DNA of 64,000 nt, taken from Amoebophrya sp. A120 (taxonomy: Eukaryota > Sar > Dinophyceae > Syndiniales > Amoebophryaceae). Position 1 is the first letter of the stretch. Each line of letters begins with the position of its first letter. The translations under genes were made by a program, and so were the position numbers. The stretch lies in NCBI GenBank assembly GCA_905178155.1, contig CAJINV010000004.1, positions 8,764,882-8,828,881 of the forward strand, read 5' to 3'. The notes beneath the pieces were generated by a model. The model had not been told where the DNA came from. It ran no database searches and saw only the letters and a list, made by a program, of their open reading frames with translations. Of the stretch, positions 45,600-57,475 are shown piece by piece.

Positions 45600-47640
45600 T
45601 TTCCCTACGCTACGTAAATGTAAATGTAAAACTAAAAGTATGATGAATTCGAACCACCCATTTCCTTCGTCTCGTCCCCCGTTCATAATTTACACAGTTT
45701 TTGATCGTGTGTCCTTTTTTTTCGATTTCGAGCCATATGAATATATCTTTTGGACCGATCCTGCAGCACCGTATCATCGTCAGTGAGTATCAGCACCGAA
45801 AACACAAGCGCATTTTCACATGGAACGTAGTGAATCTCACCTCATCGCATGCAGGATCATCATCAGAACAAAGGACAGACCGCAACGTTTTATATTCTTT
45901 TTGAAGGTTTTCGTTTTAATTTTCCGTTTTCATGATGACAAGTTTTTTTTTTTGGTGGAAAAACGGATCCGCAACAGCGTGCGTCTCGCAAGTTTGTTCT
46001 TACATTAATGTTCTTCGTTCCCGACATGGCGTTTTGTGTTTTGTCGTGTTTACGCACCAGTCTCAGAGGAGTCCTTAAGCTCGGCCTTCGTCAGGAAGTC
46101 TCGTATTTAGTCGTGGTAGAAACTACAGAGATTTTTTACGATTATTTCTCCCGTTCGTAAGCAGGTCGTCACGGCAGCTTCTCGCCCGCACTGCCAGGCG
46201 TGCATCGTATTCTGTCTCCGTTAGCAGAGAAATACGTGAAAATTTCAGAACCCTCCTGACTTCCCTGCAGTACCGTCGTTTCGTCTTTTCGTACACCTTC
46301 ATCGTGCGTGGCAACATTGTCTACTAGTACGTCCTCGTACCAGAAATTTATTGCGCATCTATTTAGAAGTTTTTGTCCAGACATGTCACACAGCCAGAAA
46401 TACACCCTTTCGTGCAACCGTCTCGTATTCGTTGGTCTCTTCCGTTGCTCCGACGCATTTTTCTGTAACCAAGACTTCCTCTCTTGTTCTTCCTACTCCT
46501 TCTTTTTGCAATAATACCACGCAACAGGGCGCTTTTTTTCTATACTAGAGGTACCCCCTTGATACCGTGTAATATAGAAGGTAAGGTAGAAAAAAGCCCA
46601 AGGGCAGCCGCGCGTCTTCAGCTTACTTTTTTCAAAATTGCAACGTACTTTGACAGACAGTATTTCTACTTTGCGACAGCATCTTCAGACTCAGATATGC
46701 TGACATTGATATTTGATAGCCCCGAATCAACAAGCTAAGCCTGTCCCTTTACAGTCAGTACGCAACTCATGGCAACAAGAAGCACCCTGAAGTGAGGTCG
46801 CTTTCCGGAATGCTGGTCTCGGTTGCAGGAGGTCCGGCCGATTCATTTTTCCGCTAGGGAGATCGCCTTCCTGACCGAAGCCCGCAGTGACGGCCGCGCT
46901 GTGTTCAGCGATGCAGCAGTGTAACAGCACCGGTATTCGCCCATCATGCGGCAGTTTCGCCTAGAAAATTGCAGATTTGAAAGCGACAGTGGCTCGAGCG
47001 CATCTCTCCTGTATTGCCGTTCTGCAGGACGTCGAGAGCGACCCACCAGCGGAAACTGCGAGTTCGTGACCAGGCACGTAAGAACCCTGTCAGCCCGAGC
47101 TCAACGAGTTGCAGGGACATCCAGTTCCGATGCCTCCGAACCAGCGGCTTATTTTTCAGCAAGAATCACGCGTCAGACACGACTTGCTCGTTGTGATGGT
47201 TCACCTGGCGTCGCCGCACTCGCGCCGGCACTTTCCCACGCCAGTCACAAGAAAAAATAGGGCAAAAGAAAGGAAAAGAAAAAATCAGAAAAGAACATCC
47301 AACAATGGCCCATGGAAAAAAAAGAAAAAGAAAAAAGAAATCGAAAAGAAAAAAGTCGAAAAAGAGAAAAGAAAAATAAGTGACAGTGGCAATGTGGAGG
47401 TCTGGTTTCGGGATGCAGCGGGAACTGCAAAAAAGTCGTCTGTGAAGATGGAAGGCGATGCAGGAGCGAGGCCCCAGAGGTGCAATTTGAAGCTCCGACA
47501 GCGGTCCCTGTAACAGTTTGTCCGTGGCAGCTTTCTCGCACCTGCTTCTGGAGGACACAAGTCGGGTGCGGCACTGGCACGTACGGTAGCCAACACTGGA
47601 TGCTGCATCCGTCGGCAGGCGTCGTTGCAAAATGGAGTTG
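45600..47640. other. Intergenic region
   Basis: About 2 kb with no supportable gene. It includes an A-rich, Lys-codon-like purine run (about 47265-47380) whose ORFs are low-complexity artefacts, and the second diverged repeat copy at 46100-46345. Confidence 0.5.
46100..46345. repeat. Diverged dispersed repeat, copy 2
   Basis: Partner of 42500-42760 in the same orientation, sharing TTTCTCCCGTTCGT and CATCGTGCGTGG in the same order and spacing. Confidence 0.6.
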
Positions 47641-48199
47641 ATGCACGATGTAGATCAATACGTCACACAGCCAGAGACCCCTGAGGAGACGGCGATGCGA
47701 CTGGTTTTTTCCGAGATTTAGTTGTGCGCGTTCATCCGAACACGACAGCCCTCTAACGGAGATACCGAGAGCAACAGCATCGTCAGCGGCAGAAGCAACT
47801 TCTACTGCTGGCCATCTCCGAGCAAAGCAGAACCCTGCTTGAGGCTTTCCTGTGACGTTTCAACCGAGCGTCTTCGACAGTATTCGTGGAAAAGAAGCGG
47901 CAACAGTGAACACAATATCTGTAGTCCTACTGTCGGACCGAGGACAATGCGGACCACGCCATGTATTCATGCGACACGCGGTCTGCGGCGTCGGCCCAGG
48001 ATGAGCCTTTGCTATGGGGAGTAGTGAAGGACGTCCTTTGCGGTTGTACGTAATTCCACTTCCGGCTATGCGAGGGGAAACAAGTTGTAGAATGCGACGC
48101 AAATTGAAGGCAGCACACGGAGCAGTTCTGCGAAAACACTGGCTTCGCGACAACGCCTTCTATCTAGGCATCGCGCTTTTGCACTAGCACTGCGCCAGC

Positions 48200-48375
48200 C
48201 TTCGACGTTAGCCTTCCCGACCGTAGGAAGTGCTTGACGCTTTTGGACCAGCAGTGCGGCGGGCACAGTCAGCCTTCCCGACCGTAGGAAGCGCTCGACC
48301 TAACGCACAACCGGCGCAGCGGGCACCTGCAGTCAGCCTTCCCGACCGTAGGAAGCGCTCGGAAAAAGGTGCGGG
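48200..48375. repeat. Three-copy tandem repeat of about 60-66 bp
   Basis: AGCCTTCCCGACCGTAGGAA followed by G(C/T)GCT(C/T)G occurs at about 48209, 48269 and 48336, with GC-rich linkers of similar length. Confidence 0.85.
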
Positions 48376-48689
48376 CCCTGAAATTAAAGAAGCGGTGCGG
48401 CCGGTATCGGTACCCGCTGAACGCGAGGACAGAAGGAGGAGAAGCAGCTGCGGATACGCAACAAAAAGCCGCGATTGCCTTGTCGGTAACCACACCGCAA
48501 AGCACCGGGATGGCACGAGGAGGGGCAGCAGTTGATCGATAGCCAGAGGGGGAGCACGAGGGGGAGCAGCGTGCTGACACTTCGATAACCACGTCGTGAA
48601 GATGGCCCGGGTGAGGATCCTGCGAGCGTCCTGTCGGTAGTAACTACACCGCGGGGCGAAGGGAAAAGAGGAGCAGCAGCTGTGCTTAC

Positions 48690-50365
48690 GCCAGACGGCT
48701 TTATGCTGTTGCTGGTTTATTACAACGGAATAGTAAAGAGGCGCAAGAACAATCATCAGCGACCCCGATCTTCAGCTGCTGAGGAGGCTGAATCACGACC
48801 ACCACACAGCTCCACCTTGCTGCTGGTTCAGGAGGAGTGGTGAGGAGGTGGAACAATCGCCAGACGGGTCTATCTGGCCGCTGGTGGAGGAGGCAGAATG
48901 ACGATCACCAGACAGCTCTATTTTGCCGCTGGTGAGGAGGCGGAATGACGATCACCAGACAGCTGCTCTGTATTGCCGCTGGTGAGGTTGTGGCGCAATT
49001 ACGATTACCAGACAGCTCTATTTTGCTGCTGGGTCAGGAGGAATAGTGAGGAGGTGGAATCGCCAGACAGCGCTATCTTGCTGCTGGCGGACGATCACCA
49101 GGCAGCCCTATTTGGCCGCTGGTTGATGAAGCAGTCCCGCGGAGATAGAATCACCAGACAGCCCTATTTGGCCGCTGGTTGAAGAAGCAGTCCCGCGGAA
49201 GTAAAATCACCAGACGGCCATGTTTCGCCGCTGGTTGATGAAGCAGTCCCGCGGAGGTAAAATCGCCAGACGGCCATATTTCGCCGCTGGTTGATGAAGC
49301 AGTCCCGCGGAGACAAAATGGCCAGGCAGCTCTTCTTCGCTGCTGGCATATAAGGAGGTAAATCGGAGGTGGAGGAGATAAATCAATCGCCAGACGGCTC
49401 TACATCGCTGCTGGCTGAAGAAGAGACAACTCCGAGGAGGCACAGTAACCAGACGGCTCTATCTCGCTGCTGGCCCGTGCGGAAGTCATCCCGAGGAAGT
49501 ACAACCGCCAGACGGCTCTATCTCGCTGCTGGCCCACGTGGAAGTAATCCCGAGGAAGCACAACCGCCAGACGGCTCTATTTTGCTGCTGGCCCGTGCGG
49601 AAGTCATCCCGAGGAAGCACAACCGCCAGACGGCTCTATCTCGCTGCTGGCCCGTGCGGAAGTCATCCCGGGGAGGCGGAATAACCAGACGGCTATATCT
49701 CGCTGCTGGTTCATGAAGACATAGTTCCGAGGAGGCGCAATAAGAATAAGTAACCAGACGGCTCTATTCGCTGCTGGTTCATGAGGACCTAACTCCGAGG
49801 AGGCGCAATAGCCGGACGGTTCTACTTCGCTGCTTGTTTGTGCGGAAAAATTTGTGAGAAGGCACAATGGCCAGACGGCTCTATCTTGCTGCTGGTTCGT
49901 GCGGAAGTAATCCCGAGAAAGCACAACGATCAGACGGCTCTATCTCGCTGCTGGTCCTGTGGAAGCACAATGCCCAGACGGCTCTATTTAGCTGCTGGGT
50001 CCTGAAGAAGTAGTTCCGAGGCGGCAGATAAATCACCGGACAGCTCTATTTCGCTGCTGGTCGATAACATAAGACGAGGAGACGGAATCACCAGACGGCT
50101 CTATTTCGCTGCTGCGTGAGGAAGTAATTTGTTCGAGTAGGCAGAAGCAGAAGTAAGTACCAGACGGCTCTATTTCGCTGCTGGTCCTGAAGAAGTAGTT
50201 CCGAGGCGGCAGATAAATCACCAGACAGCTCTATTTCGCTGCTGGTCGATAACATAAGACGAGGAGACGGAATCACCAGACGGCTCTATCTCGCTGCTGC
50301 GTGAGGAAGTAATTTGTTCGTCTAGGCAGAAGCAGAAGTACCAGACGGCTCTATTTCGCTGCTGG
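48690..50365. repeat. Array of a 25-bp core with variable linkers (about 29 copies)
   Basis: The core CCAGACGGCTCTATTTCGCT plus GCTGG recurs about 29 times, all on the same strand. Linkers of about 20-45 bp vary in sequence but share pieces such as GAAGTCATCCCGAGGAAG or GATGAAGCAGTCCCGCGGAG. Core edges CCAG/CTGG are inverse of each other. Early cores (48.85-49.15 kb) carry CCAGACAGC variants; later ones are more uniform. No gene is associated with it. Confidence 0.9.
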
Positions 50366-51071
50366 TAGAGGAGAAGCGAAAGGAGACTTCGCGCCAGATT
50401 TTCTTTTGTCCACCGACGCAGCTCATCATGCTTTCGTAGTGCGTGAAGTAGCGCCTTTTTGAACAAGCTGAGTGCCATTTTTAAGCATCATCAGTAACTA
50501 CGAATGCACCAGGGAAATGGTGTTCAACGGTGCAAAAGAAACGGTTTGGGCGTTACTTACGTAAATCTCCGTGTTCCTTCAGATGTGTGTCATTATCTCT
50601 TCGTTAGGGTTAGAAGCCTCAACGTACACATGCCTATACAAGCCGTCCAACTACAGACAGGTGTAAATCGGATCAAATGCGTTAGCAACTATCTCGTCGA
50701 GGGATTTCACCGTTCGGTCAACTGGACTTCTGAATTTAAGTTTCTCTCGGTCGTCGTGCTCGTCTAGTCGTATTTCGGAGAAGGGAAAGCAGCATCATCA
50801 ACATCAACGTAAAGGGGAGCAGTCGCAAAGTGCACAAATCGACGAGCGACCAATGCGCAACATATGGGAACTCGTTCTGTGCGTTTCAATTCGATATCTT
50901 CAAAATAAAAATACTTAGGAGGAAGTTTTTTCTGTCGGAAAACCTGGAATAACTTTCGCAACAAGAAACAGAAGAGCAAACTGAGATCACAATTTTGCTG
51001 TGCCGTCTTCGGGCGAGAATCTGCAATCGCTTATTTGGCCGCTGGAAATAGGAGGTCCACGAAAGGTTCTG

Positions 51072-54000
51072 ATGGAGCAGCCGGGTGCGGGGCACAACGA
51101 ACCAGGTGTCGCTTGCGACAGCAGTGCTCAGCCGGCAGGAGCGAACACGAATTATTCGGTCCAAGACCAGCTGGATCTGATTGCCTTCCCGCAGTTGTTA
51201 CAAGCCCAGCCGCTACTCCCATTAGTACAAGATGTGCACGCGCCGCCAGCGAGTAACCAGAGCATTCCATTCGTGATGAATTCACTGACCACGACGACGC
51301 CCCCGCGCCCCGGCTTGACGCCGGAATCGTGGTTAGACTCGCCACTGCAAGAACACGGACCAGTACTGTCGCCGAGCCTAATTCCCATCGACGCTTCAAC
51401 ACCGTCGACTGGCGGAGGCTCGAAAAAAGACGCCGACGAGCGGGGCTTTTCTCCATTCGAAACGCAGCCCGGCATTCCCTCGCAGGAGAAAGAGCTGGAA
51501 ATCGGGACGAGCAGCGAAGACATGACAACGCACTGTACAACGCCGATGGTGGATGGGCCGTCAAGCAGTGCGCAGCTGGCAGTCGGGGGCTCCGGGAAAC
51601 TGGTTTCCGCAGAGCAGGTATTCGTCGCCGAACAGGTTGATTTGGTGAACCACGACAATCTGGAGGGTTGCAACACCTGGTGTGACAGAACGCCCCCGGC
51701 GAGGAAACGGACCTTCACTGTACGAGTTGAGTTACTGGTGCTTTAGCATGATAGATGATCCAAGAAGTGTAGAACGTAGAAGGAAATGCAGACGATGTTT
51801 AGTAAAGCTAGATATGTCGAACTCGAAATCATAGAACGAAAGCAGTGCTTGGTCAACATGGCAACCATTCCTGCTCACGTGTGCGCGGTAAAGGAGGTCG
51901 TTCCCCGCCCTCCTTGCGCTTTTATTTTCGCTGAATCACGGCACTGCAGGTCCACTCCGGCCCGCGGAAAATAAGCATGCCACTCGTGACCGGAGATCTA
52001 ATAGAGGATGTCGGTGGGGCTGAGGAAATGGTGCAGGAGAAAATGCTCGAGAGCTTGTCGGCGCCCGAACCGGCTTGTAGCGAAGATCGAAGTGTTGCAC
52101 TGGCACCGGAAATTGCGAAAATGCTGGATGAGCAACAAGTACAAACGAGTTTTGATCTTGTGTCTTAGTTATATCATGCCACACCACTGCAGTACCGGAA
52201 ATGGGATCCGAGAGAGTAGTTTTGAAAGACGTAGTTGTACCGGATAAAATATGATTTTCAACTACTCATTCAAAAACTGTAAATACAGCACACCGCTACA
52301 CACTTCACTACGGAGGACTTGTTTAGGGAGATGACCCGCCGGAGCTTGGATGGACGAGTGATTTCGGCAGCCGTAAACTTCTTTGAGAAGTTGACGCGAG
52401 ACTACAACGATAAGCTTTGGGCGGATAAGGTGGCCGCCCACATGCTCATCGCCGGTACAACATTGTTCTATCTTTGATCTTCACTCCAATGGAAAAAAAC
52501 CCTTTCGTGTCAGATGCAAGGAAGTAGACCAAGAAGACGCATATTACTAACTTTGAACTTGTAATGCAAAAAACGAAAATGAAACAGATTTCATTCCAAG
52601 TGCAGAAGCCGAAGGGAATATTAAAGTAACGGTGAAAATGTTTTACAACATGCTCAATTGGATCGAGTCCCACCCGGCTGCAGGGATCGATAAAATTATC
52701 ACTGTGCTCAAGTCGCGCCGCAACTACAAAAACGCCGCAGCTGTGGCGGAGAAAGCGTGGACATCAATGGATCCGACACGGCAAGCGCAAATAGCGGCCA
52801 GGGTTGACACTGCAAAGGCGCTTCAGGTAAATAAATTCTACATTTTTCTGTTGTCGTCTGGTTTTGGAACCATTCAATTCCGTATCAATGATCTGCTTTT
52901 TTCTATGTGTGTGCGTATTACAATTTTGTTTTGCGCGAGAGCTTGCAATTCCACCCTTTCCGAGCCTACTTACACACGATAAAACTGACGTTCCCAGATT
53001 CTGTCGGCGATGGACGGCGACGTGGGCGAGATTTCCGCTGCCGTACGCCGGCTCGACTCGGGGCTCAATGGACTGCACGAGCACCTGGCCGACGTACGCG
53101 ACGAGATTAACAAAAAAGTCGAGGTGGAAGCGCAAGGGCTGCACGAGCATGTGCAAGCCGTCGGCCACGACTTACACCACGAGATCCAAGAACAAGGGGA
53201 TAGTACCCAGCGGGGACTCCAGGCCGTGCAGGATTCGGTGCAGCAGATCGGCGGAGACGTCCAGACTACGCACCAGCTCCTGAACCAAGTTGGCGATAGA
53301 TTGGAGGCGGTGCAGGGGAGTGTTCTTTCCGCGGTGGAGCGGGAATCTTCGGCTCTCCGGAACCAAATCTCGGATGTTGACGACCGCGCGGAAAACAGGC
53401 ACTTGCAGGGTCTGAGTGCGCTGAATGAGACGATCGCATCGGGTCGTGCGTCGGTTGAATCCTCGATCGAAAGCAGCGCAAAGAAGACCAACAAGAAGCT
53501 GGAGCAAGTGACGGAGCAGTTGAGTTTGGTGCTCAGCCACATCAACAGTGACACGCAGAACAGTACTACTGCGACTGCCCCAGCATCGGCTGCTTGCGGC
53601 TCCGAACACGCTTCCTCCGCGAGAGGGACACCAAACAGTTCCGGGTACGGCGGTACAGCACGTACAGGGACACCAAACAGCACGCCCCATACGGCAGCGC
53701 GGCGCGAGCGGTACAAGGGGATGAAGAACAAGGATGCAGTGACTGTAGGTGGTGGCAAGAAAAGCGGGGAGCAACAGTGCGATCACCATCACCGACGAGG
53801 AGGCGGTCATCAGGCGGGAAAGGGCCCACTACGTAACGCAAACCGTGGCGGTAGCGGCACTGGGGATGGTAGTCGCCCCTATGGCCAACAACGAAAGGGG
53901 AATTCCGGTAAGGGCGGTGGTGGACAGGGATTGCTGCCACGAGACTCTAGCGGAAAGACTGGGAAGAGCCCTGAGAAAAGTAGTAGTGCCGGTGCTACGC

Positions 54001-54161
54001 GGAATCCCCCTGTGATTGAAGGAAGTAGTGCACACCACCATCAGCACAAGAGCAGCGGCGCCGCTCCCCGACAGTCGCTGTCCAAAGTCGCGAGCTCGAG
54101 CGGAACCCAGTCGACAGCCGATTCTGACGTCGCACCATCGTCCGCCGTTAGGACCAGCTGA
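51072..54161 (+). CDS. Unrecognised coiled-coil protein with low-complexity tail
   Basis: Predicted 788 aa. Exons 51072-51719, 51950-52138, 52289-52454, 52627-52826 and 52998-54161, all joined by GT-AG introns; the sum is divisible by three. The first in-frame ATG (51072, MEQPGAGHNEPG) is chosen. The frame is open upstream to 51000, so another exon is possible. The N-terminal 250 residues are Pro/Ser-rich. A helical region follows (NFFEKLTRDYNDKLWADKV; SHPAAGIDKIITVLKSRRNY), then a long coiled coil (GEISAAVRRLDSGLNGLHEH through RHLQGLSALNETIASGR). The tail is Gly/Ser/Lys/His-rich and basic. A structural or scaffolding role is possible but no family is recognised. There are no introners in this gene. 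Confidence 0.75.
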
Positions 54162-57100
54162 CGATGTAAACGTGCAGGAGCTTGGTTTCAATTGTGTTGG
54201 GGAGCAACTTGAGTTTGCATTTGAATAGGGATGTACAATAGCAATGAACCACAGGAGTGCGGGTAAACCTTTTGCAAAATGAAGATTCTGTCTTTAACTT
54301 TAACATCTATCTGTTTGGGTTGGACTTGAACTTGAAGAAGATGAAGAACTACTTGTAAGTTCCACACTTGTCACCAGTATCTCTCGTTGTTTGGTGTCAC
54401 CGAACATTCTTGTAGATACTTTGTATGCTGCTGCTGGCGCCAGGGACAGGGAGGATAGAAATGGCCGGCTTGCAGGACTTTTGTTTACAACTTTGCAACG
54501 TGTACTTGCCCCCCTGCTTCAGGGCAATATTTTGTGGTATTTTGTACTTAAATGTATATTTAAGAAAATCGAGCATCTTCGACATTAGCTCGACAAAGCA
54601 ATCCCAACGAAAAAAAACCACCAGTGTAAGATGATTTTTTTGCTAATCCTGCCCGCACAGAAACAGATAGCTGCTGACTTGTGTTTCGTACGCGAAAGAA
54701 TGAATCTACCTGTACGGCGAATAAGTGCAGGCTCTGTGCAAAGCCTTTTCCAGCGATCCGTCTGGCCGCGAAGCTGCGTTCGTTCAACAATCTCCCCGTA
54801 GGCAGCATTGCGCACTGAGAGAGTGGGTGAGAGCGAACAGGGCACTACTTGCCGCCTGGTTTAAGACAAGCTGGAGTGTAATGGTTTTGCGCAAAGCGTA
54901 GTACTTTACTTATAAATATGTAAAGACGTCTACGTCTTCTCAGCAAATAATCATAAATATACATCATCTTCGCATATAGCTGGAGTGAGCGCAAATTTTT
55001 GTGAGGGTGCCAAAAGTGATGAGGCCCAGAGCTCAAAACAACGTGCGCGACTCGGTGTCTTTAGACTATTTTCCGGGCTCTGGAAGTGCCAAGGCCCGCC
55101 CAGAAACGATCAGCGGGCGGCCGGCCCGGTCTCGGGTGTGGCGAGCCTGCCGCCCTGAGCTCGCCGATTAGTGCCGAAATTAAGTACGAATTTTTTGCGT
55201 GGGCAGAGGAGCACCCAACCGGATCGGGCCGCCACTCGCCCCCGGATATGGAGCGCCGCCCCTATTTCGCAAGGCGGCCGGGCGTCGGGAAACGCGGCGG
55301 GCCGCGGATGCACAGTGCGGCCAGGGAGGCGGTCACCCTCCCCGGTCGGAAGTTGGCGCAGTATAGTCGTCCGGGCGAGCGTCGCCCGCGGCCATGGTGG
55401 GGCGCTGCCTCCCGTCTTGCAGCCCCACGGGGTGCCGCCATGTGATCTCCCAAGCGGGCGCCGCCGAATGCCGCCGGTGGCTGGCTGTTTGTCAGCCTGG
55501 CCTCACTGCCTGCCGCGCGAGTTGCCGGTCCCTCCTTGCGTTTCTCTGATTACTTATCAATACGAGTTGTCCCCGTGCCGAAGTAATCATTGCTTCGGGA
55601 ATCATGATTACTATTGCATTAAGGCTATACGTATATGAATTAGATTTATGATGATGAGCGCGAGCAGCTGCTAGAGGTCGGCGCTGGTGTTCATCAGCTA
55701 CGCGCGGAACCGGAGCCGAATGGCAAGACCCACAGAAACCGAAAAGGGGCTCTTGGTTTTTGTTCGAGCGCCGTTCCTTGAGACGGCATAGAGCCGGAGA
55801 GACCGACGTCAGTTAGTTCAGCCGGAGTTGTGGGAATTTACAAATAAAGAAAAAGAATACTAGATCTTTCCGACAATTAGCTTCAGAGCGATGTTCTGAG
55901 GGTCCGGTGCGCACCTGAGGTCGGGCTATGAGGGTTCCAAACGTAACGAAAATGCTGAAGGCGTATCCATGTTATGGTAGTCTGCCTCTGCCGCTGGGCG
56001 ACAGCGTTCGTATTTGTAAACACGAACAGAGCGTCTCAAGTCAAATCTTGCTGGGTGTAAGTGCTTGCCGAGACGTTGAGGAAAAATGGCGACTATTCCC
56101 TCGTGGGCTCGTGTATGAGTGAGGGCAAAGCCGCCCGCTTTTCGGCGTGGTGCTTTCCGTGTTATAAGAATTTTTCCGCATCCGGAAAAAAACCAACGGG
56201 GGCGCGCCTTTCTCGTTTTGCCCCGACGCAAGCTGGAGCCGGTGACGCGGCCCCGAAACCTTCTGCCGAGTTATCCATTGGCACACGCCATTGAAGACGA
56301 GAAGTTTAGTGGCCGCGCGCTGCTTAGCGAGCTGGGGCCTGGGGCCCCCCGTGCCGCTTTCGGGGAGCGAATGCCCGGCGCCGCACTGGCGGGGGCAGCG
56401 AATAAACTGACCCGGCCGGGCGCGTTGTCTCTCGCTCGGGCGGCGCCTGGCGTCCGTCGCGCCCGCCTTCGTCAGCCGGCCTCCGCCGGTTTCGCGCCCG
56501 TGGGTGGCGCAGCAGCAGCAAGCACCAGGCCCCGCACGCGGCCAACGGCTTTAGGGCCGCCAGGAACTCGGCCGCGTGCTATGTTGCAGTCTTGCCCGCG
56601 CAGCCGTTCTGGTGCGCGCGGACCCCTCGCTGCGCCGCTCCGATATGGGCCCCCGGGATTGTTTTCCCTGTGTCTACTGTGTCTGCTGCCCGTGGTGTTT
56701 TCACAGTGCGCCATGTACCACACACGAGCGCGTCATGCGCGCGGGTGCCGAAATCTGTTACTGTTTGTGACCATCGCCTCTCGAATTGGTCCTGAGCGAG
56801 AAGAAGCAGTGAGAGTGCAGATAGGGTCTTATGCGGAATTATATTCCTTTGCTGGTCTCGTGTCAAACTCAATGGCGTGCACGTCGTCATAGCTACCTTT
56901 TCTAGATGGAGCGTGCCTGCTACGAGAGTCGTGCTCTTGCTGTAGCCGTGGTTTAAAGTGGTGAAATCAATGCAACGTTGTCGAACGACTCATCTTACCA
57001 ACGAAGACTTAGAATCGAAAAAGAGTAGCACTAGCGAAGTGCGTGCAAAAAGGGCTGAGAGAGTGGAGCGTAGGGGCATCTTGCGTGCTCATTAGATTTT

Positions 57101-57475
57101 CACTCTAAAACTAGTCTGAGCCTTCTTCCGGGACAGAAGCAAAAATGAGTACTTCAGAGTCGGAGTGCGAGCTTTACACGAAGGGGGGCGAGATAAAAAC
57201 GCTTTGGGATGTACGACGTGAAGGTGCATCATTCCGAAACTCTTGCTCTGAACACCACTGCATGCTTCAGCGCAACGACCTGTGAGACGCGTGTAGTTAC
57301 TTTTCAATGCAGATTTCAGGAAGGGATGTAGCATATGGAACTGAAACCAGGGATCGCTTCGATTCCTTGATGTTGAAAGAAAGACGTGCGCCATGCATAC
57401 CCGCCATGAGCACGCGTTGTTCATCCGAGCAAGAATTTCATTGTTTTGTTTTCCTCTCCATACCATCTACTGCAG
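54162..57475. other. Intergenic region with GC-rich blocks
   Basis: About 3.3 kb. Blocks at about 55080-55560 and 56190-56640 are strongly GC-rich. They resemble the repeat at 24-26 kb in composition and in fragments such as GGGCCCGCAG-like and GCGCGGGCGG-like strings. ORFs there are on all frames and not supported. The 5' exons of the downstream gene must lie here or be missing. Confidence 0.5.

Noticed and set aside
47265-47520. Lys/Glu-rich ORF
   Set aside because: A purine-rich low-complexity tract explains it; no flanking exon support.
48690-50365. CRISPR array
   Set aside because: Eukaryotic context, no cas genes, linkers are partly repeated and of unequal length, and the core itself varies. 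Treated as a minisatellite with conserved core.
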